Below are positions 33,795 through 44,739 of a stretch of 64,000 bases of DNA, piece by piece. Below the pieces are notes generated by a model that made no database searches, was not told where the DNA came from, and saw only the letters and a program-made list of their open reading frames with translations. The translations under genes and the position numbers were made by a program. Positions within the stretch are counted from its first letter, which is position 1. Each line of letters begins with the position of its first letter. Source of the stretch: Guadua angustifolia (lineage: Eukaryota; Streptophyta; Magnoliopsida; Poales; Poaceae); contig CM070515.1 in assembly GCA_036346375.1 (NCBI GenBank), forward strand, positions 12,050,423 through 12,114,422. The letters run 5' to 3'.

Positions 33795-34734
33795 TAGATT
33801 TTAATCGCCTCTTCAATTTTTATGCGGATTTTTTCCAATTATAGGATGAAATTTGTATGAAAATTTATATTTTATTTAATATTATTTTGAATTTTATTTA
33901 TATGGTTTACTTTGAAATTTGTATGAAAAATAGACTTTTTATTTTAATTTGATAATGTTTATTCAATTATTATTCCAAATTTTATTTATTTATGGATTTA
34001 ATTTAGAAATCATTTGGAAGTCAAATCGATAATTTTATTTAATTTTTATTTTGAATTTTAATTAATTTGGCATGCATTTGACATACACTCTGTTTTAATT
34101 AGCTAATTTTTATTTAGTTATTATTACAAATTTTAATTATGTATGGATTTACTTTGAAAATCATAGGAAGTCAATTTGCTAATTTTTCTTAATTATTTAT
34201 TTCAAATTTTAGTTTATTTAGATTATACTTAACATAGACTCGCTTTTTTAGTCTAAGTCGTTGCTATTCGGGTCCGATAGATAGATAGCCAGACCTTTCT
34301 ATTTAACATAAGAGCTTCCTTATAGTGCCTACTTAGCATAGATATATAGTATTTGTTATGGACTCTTACTTTTAATCTAAGTCCGTATAACTCATACTCG
34401 GCATATAGACGGCCAAATCTTTTTTGTTAATGTGAGAGCTTGCTTAGAGTACCTAATTAGTATAAGTATCGAAAGATAGATAGATCTGACAAAAAGATTA
34501 GCTAAAAGAAAGGACATACTTAAAACCACACTCTATGAAATTTGAAACACGATGAAACACACTAATCGTATCGAAGGCACTAACTGCTAACGAGGACTTC
34601 TACGGTGAACGTTTAATTTATTTATAATTTTCTGATAGTAGAGTAGTAGAAACACTTTTAACAAATCAATGATTAGATTTAATTTTTATTATCATTATAT
34701 ACTACTGCATAATGTACTGTAAAATTTCTCCTAA
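33795..34734. other. Unassigned AT-rich stretch
   Basis: Repeated phrases of the type ATTTATTTATGGATTTA and GAAATTTGTATGAAAAT between about 33840 and 34230 suggest an old degenerate tandem repeat. No coding segment. Confidence 0.4.
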
Positions 34735-35278
34735 TTAACAGCTCTGGTTAATGTTCATCCGGCTGCGCATCCTCCTAATGAACATGTCGGCGGCGTGGTC
34801 GATCTCCTCCTCGATGTTGAACTCCACCCCGTCGTCCTCCCGGCGGCTCCTGATGACGTCGATCACCGACGGCCCGTCCTCCAGCTCCTCGACGACCTCA
34901 CGATCACGGTGCTCATCACTGTCGTCTTTGTCTTCTTCGTCGTCGGTGTCGAACAGCGAGTGTGTCCAGTTGTGGTATTCGCCACCGCGGCCGTCATCGT
35001 CGTTGACTTCTTGGAAGTTGGAACAAGATGGCCAGCTCGGAGAGACCAACGACGTCGTGCAGCCTGGCAGGCTCTAGGTCCTTGCCGCGGTCGTCCACCG
35101 CCGCCTTTCCTGCCCCGAAATGAGCGCGCTGATGTGGTGCGATATCGCGCCGACCATCGCCGTCCTGCGGCGGAGCGAGGCGAGGAAGAGAAGCCTCGCC
35201 TTGAGAAGGCTGGTCTTTTCCCTTAGCGCCCTCACCGCCTCCTTCAAGAACTCGGCGGCCTTGCTGATATTCTTCATG
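34735..35278 (-). pseudogene. DUF761 (cotton-fibre-like) gene, two frame changes
   Basis: Small plant protein of unknown function with a C-terminal DUF761-type motif. The N-terminus MKNISKAAEFLKEAVRALRE, with KARLLFLASLRRRTAMVGAI, is encoded from 35278. The frame changes near 35115 into KDLEPARLHDVVGLSELAIL. It changes again near 35000 into QEVNDDDGRGGEYHNWTHSL, an acidic stretch and the terminal NIEEEIDHAADMFIRRMRSR ending NQSC. The total span of 544 nt would give about 180 aa, a single exon. The conserved content on either side of each shift implies two one- or two-base indels, from decay or assembly error. A GA tract lies in the presumed 5' leader. Confidence 0.7.
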
Positions 35279-35341
35279 GCTAGCTGGACAGCAGCTGGTT
35301 GATGCGAAATGCAAAAAAGAAGAGAGAAGAAACAAGTGTTG

Positions 35342-35345
<4 letters not shown>

Positions 35346-35379
<34 letters not shown>
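35346..35379. repeat. (GA)n microsatellite
   Basis: About 17 GA units, located about 70 bp upstream of the DUF761 start codon on the minus strand, where it reads as a CT tract. Such tracts are common in plant 5' leaders. Confidence 0.9.
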
Positions 35380-35380
<1 letters not shown>

Positions 35381-35399
35381 AGAAGATAGAGATCACTGA

Positions 35400-37780
35400 T
35401 GAATTGTGGTGTTTGCGCACGAGATCTACTGCTGAAAGTGTACTTGCATGCATGAGACAGCAGGAAGAGTTGCAGGGACATGGGCCTTGTCCTAAGGACA
35501 TATGAGTTTATTTATAGATGAGTATGAGAGGAAGAGAGAGTACATAAGTGCGCATGCAGCTAGCTAATTCTAACCTCAAAGAATCAAAGGATAAAAAGGA
35601 AGAAAAAAGCATTTGGATTAGGCACTAAGCAATTAACTTGGGAGAAAGATGAAGCAAAAGGCTCCCAGAGCAAGACATAAAAGCACTGCACTGAACTTAG
35701 ATACAAAAGCTAGCTAGGACACTTGTCTTCAACATCTCCCATTATCTCAGTTGTTTTTGCGTTGATAGTTGACTACGGCAATTCGTTGTTACTGTTGATT
35801 TACTTAAAGCCAAAGCAGACAGGTTAAGCAGCCCACTTACTAGCGTGTTTCCTTGTGATTCATGCCAAAACAAGCGCCTGAAACATAGCTTTTCCTTCGC
35901 TTTGTGGTCTTTTGTAGGCTATTGCTTATCTGCACACTTCAACTAGCTCACCTATTGGATTTGCATGCTGATAGCATCTGCTATGCCCATACGTTTCGAT
36001 CAGTCACATATACCTAACTGCTTTATGTTGTAGAAATTGCAGTGTTAGCAAAATTATCATGACATTAATCCCAAGCATAAAAAATAACTATGGATCAAAA
36101 GAATCATAAAAGCATACGCTAATATATTGAAAATGATAATTGACAATATCATAGTAGATGTACTCATAATCAAATATATAAGCATATGAATATCCATGAA
36201 CAATAATAGAGGAATAACAACTAGCTTAAAGCTAAAGTTGATTTATGAGGTATTCTCAGATGTCGGATTACCTTAAAGGCTTTCCTCGTTACTAGTGACA
36301 AGTTATAGATTAATTTGTGATAACCTTACATTAATTATCAAACTGCAATACTTGACAATTTAAATAAACTTAACAATTGATTATCTTCCAAACAATATGC
36401 CTATAACACTGAATTAATAAATAACAAGCCTATTGAACCAACCAAAAGAGGCTAACAACACTATATCATAGCCGGCCAGAGCATAATCAACAACAAGGAC
36501 AGCCAGAAAACAAGAATAGCGACAAATACAGTAAGCTACAGATTGACAGAATGAGCATATATGACAAGATAACAATTGTGCTAATCAAGTATATAACAGA
36601 ATATAAACTGAGAAATACAATGTGTTGTCACAAATAGTCTATCTAGTCCCAAATCCTTAGTAAACACTAGCCTCCACTTATGCAAGGTCCCCAAGACAAT
36701 GGATTATCTAGCCCCTTTGCAAAGACAGTAAAGAGAGTAATCACATAGTAATCACAAGAGATTGAGAATACTCACTAAACACCAACAGGCTGTCAGTGTT
36801 ACTCGGCTAGGCTTATCAAAGAGGTTGTCCTAGAAAACGATATCACTGCTGCAATGCCGCAAAATCACCGATGATTGTTTCGGAGATACAAAGCCGCAAT
36901 CCCCACGGTGAGGCAATTCATCAGGAGACCCGAGATGTAGCCGAAGTTGCAGAAAGCATCGGAACCAACTCCCTGGCCTAGGGAGATGTCTTTGCCGACC
37001 ACCAAGAACAGTCGGTCATGAATGACCAACTGCAACCACAAGAGACAGCACAAAACCTCTTCAACTCCACCACAACAGAGCCTCAAGAACCGACCAACGA
37101 GCACAGTCGGCGCACAAGAAAGGTCACAGAGAGGTTCCTCACACCTTGCCTTCAACCAAAAAGCCTCAAATCAAAGGTCTAGAGTTCCACACAACCACCT
37201 TAGATTGCACGCAAGAGCGGCCTCTAGAAGATGAGATGAGTGAAAAACGAGACCATAGATTACAAGAGACCAATGGGAAGGCAAGATTCAAGCCGAAGCT
37301 CAAGCAAAATGAGTGGATTTGGATTCAACAAAAAGGGGAGCTCAAGCAACTTGTATTTGGATTCAGTAATTACTTACCCCTTCGTTTGCTTCAAGATTTG
37401 TGCAACTTATATTGAGAAGAAAAGCATTAAACAACTGCTCAAAATATATTTTTCTTTGAAATTTGGGGAAAACCCCAAAAAAAACTCCAACACTTTACTC
37501 ATCTGATTCGTGTCATACTTTCTAAAGTACCATTTATGCAACGCCATTATTTGTTCTGCATTCCATTATCACCAAAGACGGCGCTGGAGATTGCTCAGTA
37601 AAGCAGTAACAAAGATGAACAGAGAAACATACGTGAGTTGTGTACTTTGTGTGTGCTCTAGCTAAAAGCAAGCTCTCTTTCAAAGTATATCGATCTCTGC
37701 ATTTTAGTTTTGGGGTGACAAGTAATTACATTTGGCCTTTTTATTTAAGTTTTGGATTAAGTTGGTGACATGATATATGA
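35400..37780. other. Unassigned intergenic
   Basis: A presumed upstream region of the DUF761 gene (to about 36000), then AT-rich sequence. A segment with coding-like composition at about 36780-37420 has ORFs on both strands (up to 96 aa) but no domain I recognise. It resembles retrotransposon leader sequence, without LTR ends. Confidence 0.4.
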
Positions 37781-38340
37781 AGGTGTTTGGTTCAGCGTTT
37801 TTTACCCCGTATTAGATACCGGCGCTACCGGACAGCCTTGGTTCCCGTTTGGTTCGCCAACTCCGTAACGATTACAGCGCTATCACATTCCGCCGCTCAC
37901 AAGCTCAATTACCGCTCCCTAACCAGCGTCATCCGATACCCCTCGTCGTCTCCGGCCTCACGCGACGCAGAAGCCCCCTCGCGACCTCACGCGCCGCAGC
38001 AGCCGCCGCCCCTTCGGCCACCGTATCGTCGCCGGTGAGGATCTCCTGCCCCCATCGTCCTCTCCCTCTCCCTCTCCCTCTCTACCCTATCCATTTCTCC
38101 TAACCCTAACCCTTGCAATCCACAGCACAGGGACTCCCTCTCCCGTCGCATCACGCCGGCGAGGACCTCCTTCTCCCGTCGCATCACGCCGGTGAGGACC
38201 TCCCTCCCCTAACCCTTACATGTGTTCTTGATTTGGATAGTAATCTTGTTGGATTTCCTTGGCGCGATTTCGTTGATCCAGTGGAAATGGGAGCTCGAAT
38301 TATTGCAGACTTATCATGATCTGAACAAATCCACATGATT
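37781..38340 (+). other. GC-rich 5'-leader-like segment
   Basis: A CpG-rich stretch with a (CTCTCC)n tract at about 38061-38085 and a roughly 31-bp direct duplication (CCCGTCGCATCACGCCGG, at about 38143 and 38177). It looks like the 5' leader and first exon of a plant gene, with a possible donor CCGGTGAGGA near 38032. No protein family is recognised. It may belong with the fragments that follow. Confidence 0.4.
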
Positions 38341-38496
38341 AAACAGCCACCCAAAAGTTATCGTCAAAGTGCAAATGCATCCTGCTGTTCCGAAGCATTA
38401 GCTTCAGTTATGACAGATTGTGTTTTAAAGTTGTATTTGCAATGTACTGTTTGTGCCTAGAAGTTTAAATGGACAAAATTGTATTTGCAATGTACT

Positions 38497-38735
38497 GTGT
38501 CTATCACATACACTAGCACCGAATTAACTCTGTGTCTATCGAGAAACCTGACTACTTTTGCAGGGCAATTTGCAATCCCTAATGCCCTCAGTTTTGTCCT
38601 GGGCCACCATAGCGTGACCGGCGATCGGGAGGCTGAGTTAACTGGGACACCGAATTAAGTACTGGTGCTAGTGATAGACACAGACTTAACTGACAAAACG
38701 GAGGCCGGTTTGGCCCAGGACAAATCACGTGTTAT
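38497..38735. repeat. Imperfect inverted repeat
   Basis: TGTGTCTATCACATACACTAG (about 38499-38516) pairs with the later CTAGTGATAGACACA (about 38668-38682), and GTTTTGTCCTGGGCC pairs with GGCCCAGGACAAA. The loop is about 60 bp. It could be a MITE core or a stem-forming relic. No target duplication. Confidence 0.5.
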
Positions 38736-38859
38736 ACTTGTGGACACTGACGTATGCAGGTAGATTGACAGATTAATGCAATTTTTTTAATTTCTTTACT
38801 AACTTGTGAAGCTCTTTTTTAGAGTCTTGCTTCACAGACTCTTTGAGTTTTCCTTTCTA

Positions 38860-39180
38860 GCTACCTTAAATTGTCAGGATAATGAACCACTCCTGAGATC
38901 ACTCTCCAAGCTCATTAATATCAATAACCCATGTCTAGTTTTATTTGCTGGGGAGTCATTGGTTGGAAGCGATGTTGTGGATCATGAAGTACATGTCTTA
39001 TTCAGGAAAAATGCATGCATTTGAAAGCATGTTTTTCATTACTAACTACTTTGACCTATTTCAGAAATTAGCAGGCATGTCTACTGCTTTATTGTTCCTG
39101 ATGGTATATTGATAATGCAATCCTGCATTCCTGCTCACCAAGTTTGACACCATTGATGACAAGATTTGTATGCCCATAAA
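38860..39180 (+). pseudogene. SRP receptor alpha-like fragment
   Basis: The reading CQDNEPLLRSLSKLININNP then CLVLFAGESLVGSDVVD (about 38873-38985) resembles the GTPase domain of the signal recognition particle receptor alpha subunit. That domain follows its DTAGRMQDNEPL motif and continues into the VLFVGEALVGNDAVDQL region. A further piece, LLTKFDTIDDK (about 39138-39165), matches the expected next motif. The rest is missing or replaced by unrelated sequence, so this is a fragment or spliced relic. Confidence 0.55.
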
Positions 39181-39528
39181 TGATTTGTAGATTTTTATGT
39201 TCACTGATTTCATGCTTCTGCCTGCAGGCTGCTTCTACTCTCCTGCTGCATTTTACTCAATCAATTGAAGCAGAAGTGAAAGTATCAATCAAAGGTGGAT
39301 TCCGAACACTATCCCTAGCCAAAAGGTGCCTTGCCAGTTAATAGCATTAATTCAACTATCAGAGGTATTTTCGGCTTATGGTGATGCTAGTAGATTTTTA
39401 TGTTAATTTGATCCAACTTGCTTGTATGTTGTATCTGTCATTGTAATTGTATTACCCCTTGCAACTTAGAAGAATCACTCTTTATCTGCTTAGATATATT
39501 TTCGCCATTCACAGGAGTCCCAAGGTAG

Positions 39529-40040
39529 TCAGCTTGTTGTTCCATAATCACGTGTGATATATCTTGAGTCAATACACACTACATCGCCAAAGTAGTTATA
39601 ATCCATCATTGATTTAACATCTGCCCAGAACACATTAGTGAATTGGTCATCTTCATCCACTTGAATGGAATAAAAGAAGGAAGGATTCTCACCTTTCATC
39701 CTCTGTAAGTATTCACAAATCGCTTGGGCATCACCCAATTGCATATCTTTTGTGTGTCTTGTCCTTATGTAATTTTTGGTGGATCCGGAGGTTGCTGTAG
39801 TTTTGCTAATAACTTCTGTGATCTCAGAACCTGAATGTCCACCAAGGAAGCCTCAAGATCATGATTATGATCAGCCACATACTCAGTCACTACATATTTG
39901 CCACTAGTAGTGATTTTATTAATAGTCATGTGTGCTTGGCAACCAGTCCTTGCCTCTGGTTGTGGCTTCTTTGATTCGGCAGTAATACTTTTAGGATGGA
40001 ATCCCTCTTTAGAACATACATATGCCCGAGATTTCATAAC
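39529..40040 (-). pseudogene. FAR1/FHY3-like (MULE-derived) fragment
   Basis: The first piece (40037-39765) has the FAR1 DNA-binding core: YVCSKEGF, ARTGCQAHMTINK, SGKYVVTEYVADHNHDL. The second piece (39744-39529, another frame) reads ICEYLQRMKGENPSFFYSIQ and VFWADVKSMMDYNYFGDVVC, the start of the MULE-type transposase domain. The region is then truncated. FAR1-related proteins are transcription factors domesticated from Mutator-like transposases, so this may be either a gene relic or a Jittery-type MULE relic. Confidence 0.75.
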
Positions 40041-41739
40041 ATTCTTTTCTTGATCAGGTGGTTGACTGTAGTACCATTATTTGTATCCCTAGAAAGAATA
40101 CGTTAATGTGGCATAGTGGTTATATTACCCTCTATTTCGATCCTGGGATGGGCCTTTGGCTTGTTACTTTGTTTGCTTTGTTTTCTACTATGTATCTATT
40201 ATAAGTTTCAGTATCCATAACTGTAGTATTTGCTCATGCCATTTCCCAGCTTGTGTTCAAGATATGTTTGTTCATTGCAATCGGTGTAGCCAGGAACCAT
40301 GGAACAATGATCGCTAAAGTAGTTCCTAATTTTTCTAGGCTTCCTAGAATTCCTGTTCCCATTCTTAATGGACTCGTGAATTCCAGTTTGCTTCGTTGTC
40401 GCAGTACGTGGACGGAAAGATCGAGGAGTGAAATGTGTACGCTTGTGGCTTGAGATGGAGTACTTTTTTGTAAGGAAAAAGAAGGTGAAAGGAAGTAGTG
40501 GTTACAATAATCTACTAGCTACTTCCTTACTAAGTATGAAGATCTTTTTCCATTTATTTCACTTGTAACTGCACACTCTATTAAGTACAGTAAAACTGAT
40601 CAATGTTCGATTTGGGCATTTGAAACTTTGTTTGAGCAATGTATATGGCCCTTTATATGTAGTTTTTTGGACAGTTGAGGTTGCTAGTGATTTATGTGCA
40701 CTAGAATAAAAGTGAGCCTCTTGTACGTACTCAAAAGTGACATCTCTAACTTGGCAATCTTCCTCTAAATATTGATTTTCAAACAAAATGATCTTTAGTT
40801 TAAAAAAAAAAAAATGATCTTGGCTTCTACTTTCAGCTGTTGCATCAATCTGTCCACTTTCAGTATTAACATACACATTCTTTCCTGGTCTTTTCCCCTT
40901 TGGTTTGTAATTCTAGAAGGTGCTTGTTAGAATATGTGCAAAAGACTACCAAGCCAAAAAAAAAAAAAAAGAGTATAGGCACCAGGGAGATGTCTAAATT
41001 TTGCTTTAACAACAGCTAGTTGCACTTGCGCTAGCCTAATTAGTCCACGCCAGAAAACAAGCTGTAGCATTTGGACTTTCTTGTTCAGTTTTTTCAGCAA
41101 ATCCGTCCATAGTGGTAGGAAAGGAAGAGCATTAGCTCGTACTTAATTTCATGCAGGCAGTGCATCATACATGGAAAATATACAAATGTGCACAGAGACA
41201 GAAATCTTACCTTTGTCCTCGTTTGAGCATATATACTATCGTATATGGAAACATTCCCGGCCTCTCAGTGGGCCGCGTCATTTTTTGGGCGATGTGGACG
41301 CGTCGCGTGCACGAATAGCGCACTGCACGCCGGTACGTACGGTTGGCTTAGCGTTAAGCCATGTCGCCCACATGGCTTAGCCGCTTTCCTACCTCAAATA
41401 TTTTGCCACGGTGGGTTTTCACGTCCGGACACGCAGCGCAAGTGAGGTCTCTCGCTTGCAGCCCAGCGACAAGCGTTCGATTCTCCCCCATGCACACTTG
41501 GTCTTGTTTTTTAGCTGGTTGACACGCGGCGTGTCCTTCTTTTTGCCAACGCGTGTCGGGCGGTCCTTTCTTTCGCCTGTTTGCTTACCCTAGTTAATCC
41601 CCTTTCTCTCTGACCAAATGGAACGTCTCATTGAGAAAAGAAAAGCTTTATTATGCGAGACATAAACCCCATAAACAAATTTCTTACTCTATTAAAAATA
41701 ATTAATATCAATATCTTACACTCTGGGAAAATTAAGATA
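40041..41739. other. Unassigned intergenic
   Basis: A minus-strand ORF of 105 codons (40876-40559) might be an upstream exon of the FAR1-like relic, but no motif proves it. A GC-rich island at about 41260-41590 contains GCGTTCGATTCTCC, similar to a tRNA box B, without a tRNA fold. No gene called. Confidence 0.4.
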
Positions 41740-41979
41740 CTTATATACGTGAGATTGTCAAGCTTCCATCTAGACTAAAGGATACTACTGAGTTTATAGA
41801 AATGTTGATTCTAGCGGGAGCCCTGAGGCAAGGTAAACTATACTTGACACAATCATGCTTATATTATAATGCAGATAGTCCAAGAAAATAGCAATCTTTG
41901 TCTCTAAAAGTTCCACCTCCAGTTGATTCTGGAATTTATAATAATGCGAGCCTCATATAAATATACCTTAAGTTTTAAT

Positions 41980-42560
41980 CTTAAGACTAGTGGGAGTAAA
42001 TTTAACCTCTTAGCTATTTATATGGACTTAATTGTTTATATAGACGATGCCTTATTGACTATTAGTGATAATGACATTAATGTTTAAGACCCAAATATTT
42101 CCTTTCTCTTTTGAGAATTAAAGTTTGTCTTGGTGATGTCTCTTATGTTTTGACTATTAAGATTCACCAAGATAGGTCCAATATTAAGGGAGTTTATTCC
42201 GATTATTAAGGGCGACAGAAGTTTTTCTTACGTTCCGCTGTCATGAACATTATGTATACTTAAGTTTGTATGCACTCTTATTTAACGTTTGTAATCAGGA
42301 TACTTGGCAGATATTAATCCAGGATTGGACCACTGGAAAACTACTAAAGACAACTTTGCGTCATAGGCAAAGTGCTAATGATTACATGCTCACATATAAG
42401 AAGTCTGATAATCATAAAGTTGTTGGTTATTCAGACACCGATTATGCAAGGTGTGTTGATATTAAGAATCCATATCAAGTCAAATCTTCAACCTTGCAAA
42501 AAGAGCCATATTGTGGAATGGCTCTAGTCAATATCTTAAGGCGTCATTAATAATACAAGC
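41980..42560 (+). pseudogene. Ty1/Copia RT-RNase H relic
   Basis: Decayed pol segment: LIVYIDDALLTISDN (YIDD active-site motif, about 42028-42072), then LGDVSYVLTIKIHQDRS (about 42130-42185). After a gap follow the RNase H-side DYMLTYKKSDNHKVVGYSD and DYARCVD (about 42375-42460). Stops and frame changes are frequent. No flanking LTR can be assigned to it. Confidence 0.7.
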
Positions 42561-43140
42561 AGACTTGTGGCATATCATAAGACTATTAGATAATAAGAAA
42601 TCCACAATAGGTTATTGTGGTTTAAGAATAAGAAAATTTATTTTTGGCTTAAGATTCTATCCTGAAATTTATTACGTAAGAGTGAAATTTTTACTTCAAG
42701 TAACAACATATCAAGTTATGCTACCAAACACATAACGTTGTGAAAGATATAATCCAGAATCAAATTATTGATGTTCAGCCTAGAAGAATTGAGTATCATG
42801 TTTAATATACAAGTTTATGCATCATGTTTGGTTTAATGATTCCCTGTTAAAGGCTTGTCTCAAAATTAGTGTCGGCATAAGACTTATTGACAGCCTATAC
42901 TACTAGGACAAATTGAGATCTCAAAATTTCGATTATGAAAATTACAAAGTTTGTTTTCACTCTTTTAACATGCACATGATGACAAATGAAAACAAACTGC
43001 ACAAAAGAACCATAAGAATAAAACCAACTCCTGTTAAGAATAAATGATTATCTTATCAAAATAGAATGATGCACTATAGATTATGGGGTTACAATGGTGC
43101 TTAGATTAATCGCTAGCCCACAGGTCCCAGGATCGGAATC
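42561..43140. other. Unassigned AT-rich sequence
   Basis: Probably decayed Copia sequence continuing from the left. No motif is readable. Confidence 0.4.
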
Positions 43141-43643
43141 TGGCTCTGATACCAAATGTTAGAATCTAAGGGCTAAACTAATACATTATCATCACAAACA
43201 ACTAGCCTAAAACATGATCACAAACGTAATGTAGAAATAAATCGTTAGGTTAAACTGACCTGGAGAAGTAGATGAAGTCATGAGGGTTCTTTGTCGGTGT
43301 AGTTGAATCGGTTGGAGTAGGAGAATCAATGATGCGCAATGAAGAAGATGGGGACACCGTAGTCTTCACGGTGATGGTTTTGTTCTTCGGTAACCTCTGC
43401 GCCAAAAACCCTACATCGGAAGGGATGTCAGGAGGATGGCGAAGCTCAAGCTTTTCTTCTTTATAAAAAATCTTGAGTGCCGGCCTCTTCTTGTTTTTAT
43501 ATAGCGCAGGTTATCGGGACCAAAACCAAAGCTACTAAAACTGCTCCCGATCAAAGTGTGAAATTATGGGTCAATCCCAGATTTTTCGGATCTTTTCTTT
43601 GATTTTTGGTATTTCCTATTATGACTGAAGATCACAACTAACA
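43141..43643 (-). mobile_element. LTR with initiator-Met primer site, truncated element
   Basis: An LTR-like unit of 487 bp (43157-43643) begins TGTTAGAATC and ends CACAACTAACA. Read on the minus strand it is followed after a few bases by TGGTATCAGAGCCA (43154-43141), the initiator-Met-tRNA primer site, so this is a 5' LTR plus leader. A TATA-like CTATATAAAAAC lies inside the LTR near 43505-43490. The partner LTR and gag-pol are not found to the left. Orientation is opposite to the Copia relic at 42 kb, so they are probably different elements. Confidence 0.7.
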
Positions 43644-44324
43644 CTCACCACCTCCTTGCTTCCCAAGGAGCTCTCCCCGCCACAAACCCTACTCCCCAGG
43701 TACGAATCTCGCGCCGGTTCGTTTGATCCAGGTCTCTTCTCTTCCCGTGCTTCTTGTTCTTGCAGGTGGTGGAGTGCCCAATTCGTTTGGTTTCGAAATC
43801 TTTGAGGTTTCAGTGACTTGGATTTTGGGTTTGGCTTAGGATTCTGATGATTTCGGTATTGGTGAGTGGAATGAGAATGCTTTGGTGAACTGGGGCGTTT
43901 GTGCGGGTGGAAGGAAGGAGGGATGCGGGGAAGGCGCAGCTGTCGGATTCCAACAGGCGCATCAAAGGAAGCAATGTAAGAACTTCTTGCTTCCTGTTTG
44001 GGTTGTGATTCTGCAATACTGGTAGAATCAGGAAATTAGAGAAATCCGTTTGTTTCTGTACCTCTGTTGACTAGTGTTTACTTAAATACATGGCGCCATG
44101 AGTTGTTGGAATCTTTAATGTTATCTGTGCATTTGCTGTAGTGGCAGTAATGGCGTGTACTCTAGGTGTCATAAAGTGTTAAGGTACAGAGGACATCGTA
44201 GTGTCATGTGCTCGCTGATGTGTGCTGTGATAACATACAACTATACAAAACTGCACCGACATGATTGATGACTTGCCAACTAAATGATTACAGTACAATT
44301 CCCACGTAAATCCAATTGACCCTC
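43644..44324 (+). other. Possible 5' end of a lost gene
   Basis: CT-rich leader-like sequence followed by GT/AG-like borders (about 43698 and 43766) suggests a truncated plant gene beginning just right of the LTR. No protein family is recognisable and the CACTA element interrupts downstream. Low confidence. Confidence 0.3.
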
Positions 44325-44344
44325 TTACACTACCTAGAAAAAAA

Positions 44345-44735
44345 TCATCTGTAGCAGTAACTGCCATCAGCGACGGTTTTTGAATCGCCACAAATTTAGT
44401 GCCACTGATAATCGAGACGGTTCTAAAACCGCCACAGATAACATTATCTGTGGCGGTTTTTTGCTAGAACCGCCACTGATATTCGGGTATCAGTGACGGT
44501 TCGAGCCAAAAACCGCCACTAATAGTCCAAATATTAGTGACGGTTTTTTGCTCGAACCGCCACTAATACCCGAATATCAGTAGCGGTTCTAGCAAAAAAC
44601 CGTCACTGATACTAGGACTATAGAACCGCCACTGATACAAATATCAGTGGTGGTTGTATATAAAATCGCCACTGATAAGCCTAGTAGTATATCAGTAGCG
44701 GTTTTTGCCAAAAACCGCACTGACAATCCCACACA
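44345..44735. repeat. CACTA subterminal repeats
   Basis: More than ten alternating direct and inverted copies of AACCGCCACTGATA or its complement TATCAGTGGCGGTT, some with GTGACGG or GTAGCGG variants. Dense repeats of this kind inside a CACTA terminus are the binding sites of the element's DNA-binding protein. The pairs can form several hairpins. Confidence 0.85.
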
Positions 44736-44739
44736 CGAA

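Noticed and set aside
36865..37155. 96-codon minus-strand ORF with a hydrophobic C-terminal stretch
   Set aside because: No recognised domain, no splice context and overlapping ORFs on the other strand. Kept as unassigned sequence.
40559..40876. Upstream exon of a working FAR1-like gene
   Set aside because: No diagnostic motif and no consistent splice pair to the FAR1 core at 40037. The downstream part is truncated and frame-shifted.
44345..44735. Regularly spaced repeats reminiscent of a CRISPR array
   Set aside because: The units alternate in orientation, spacing varies, and they lie directly inside a CACTA terminus. They are transposon subterminal repeats in a plant genome.
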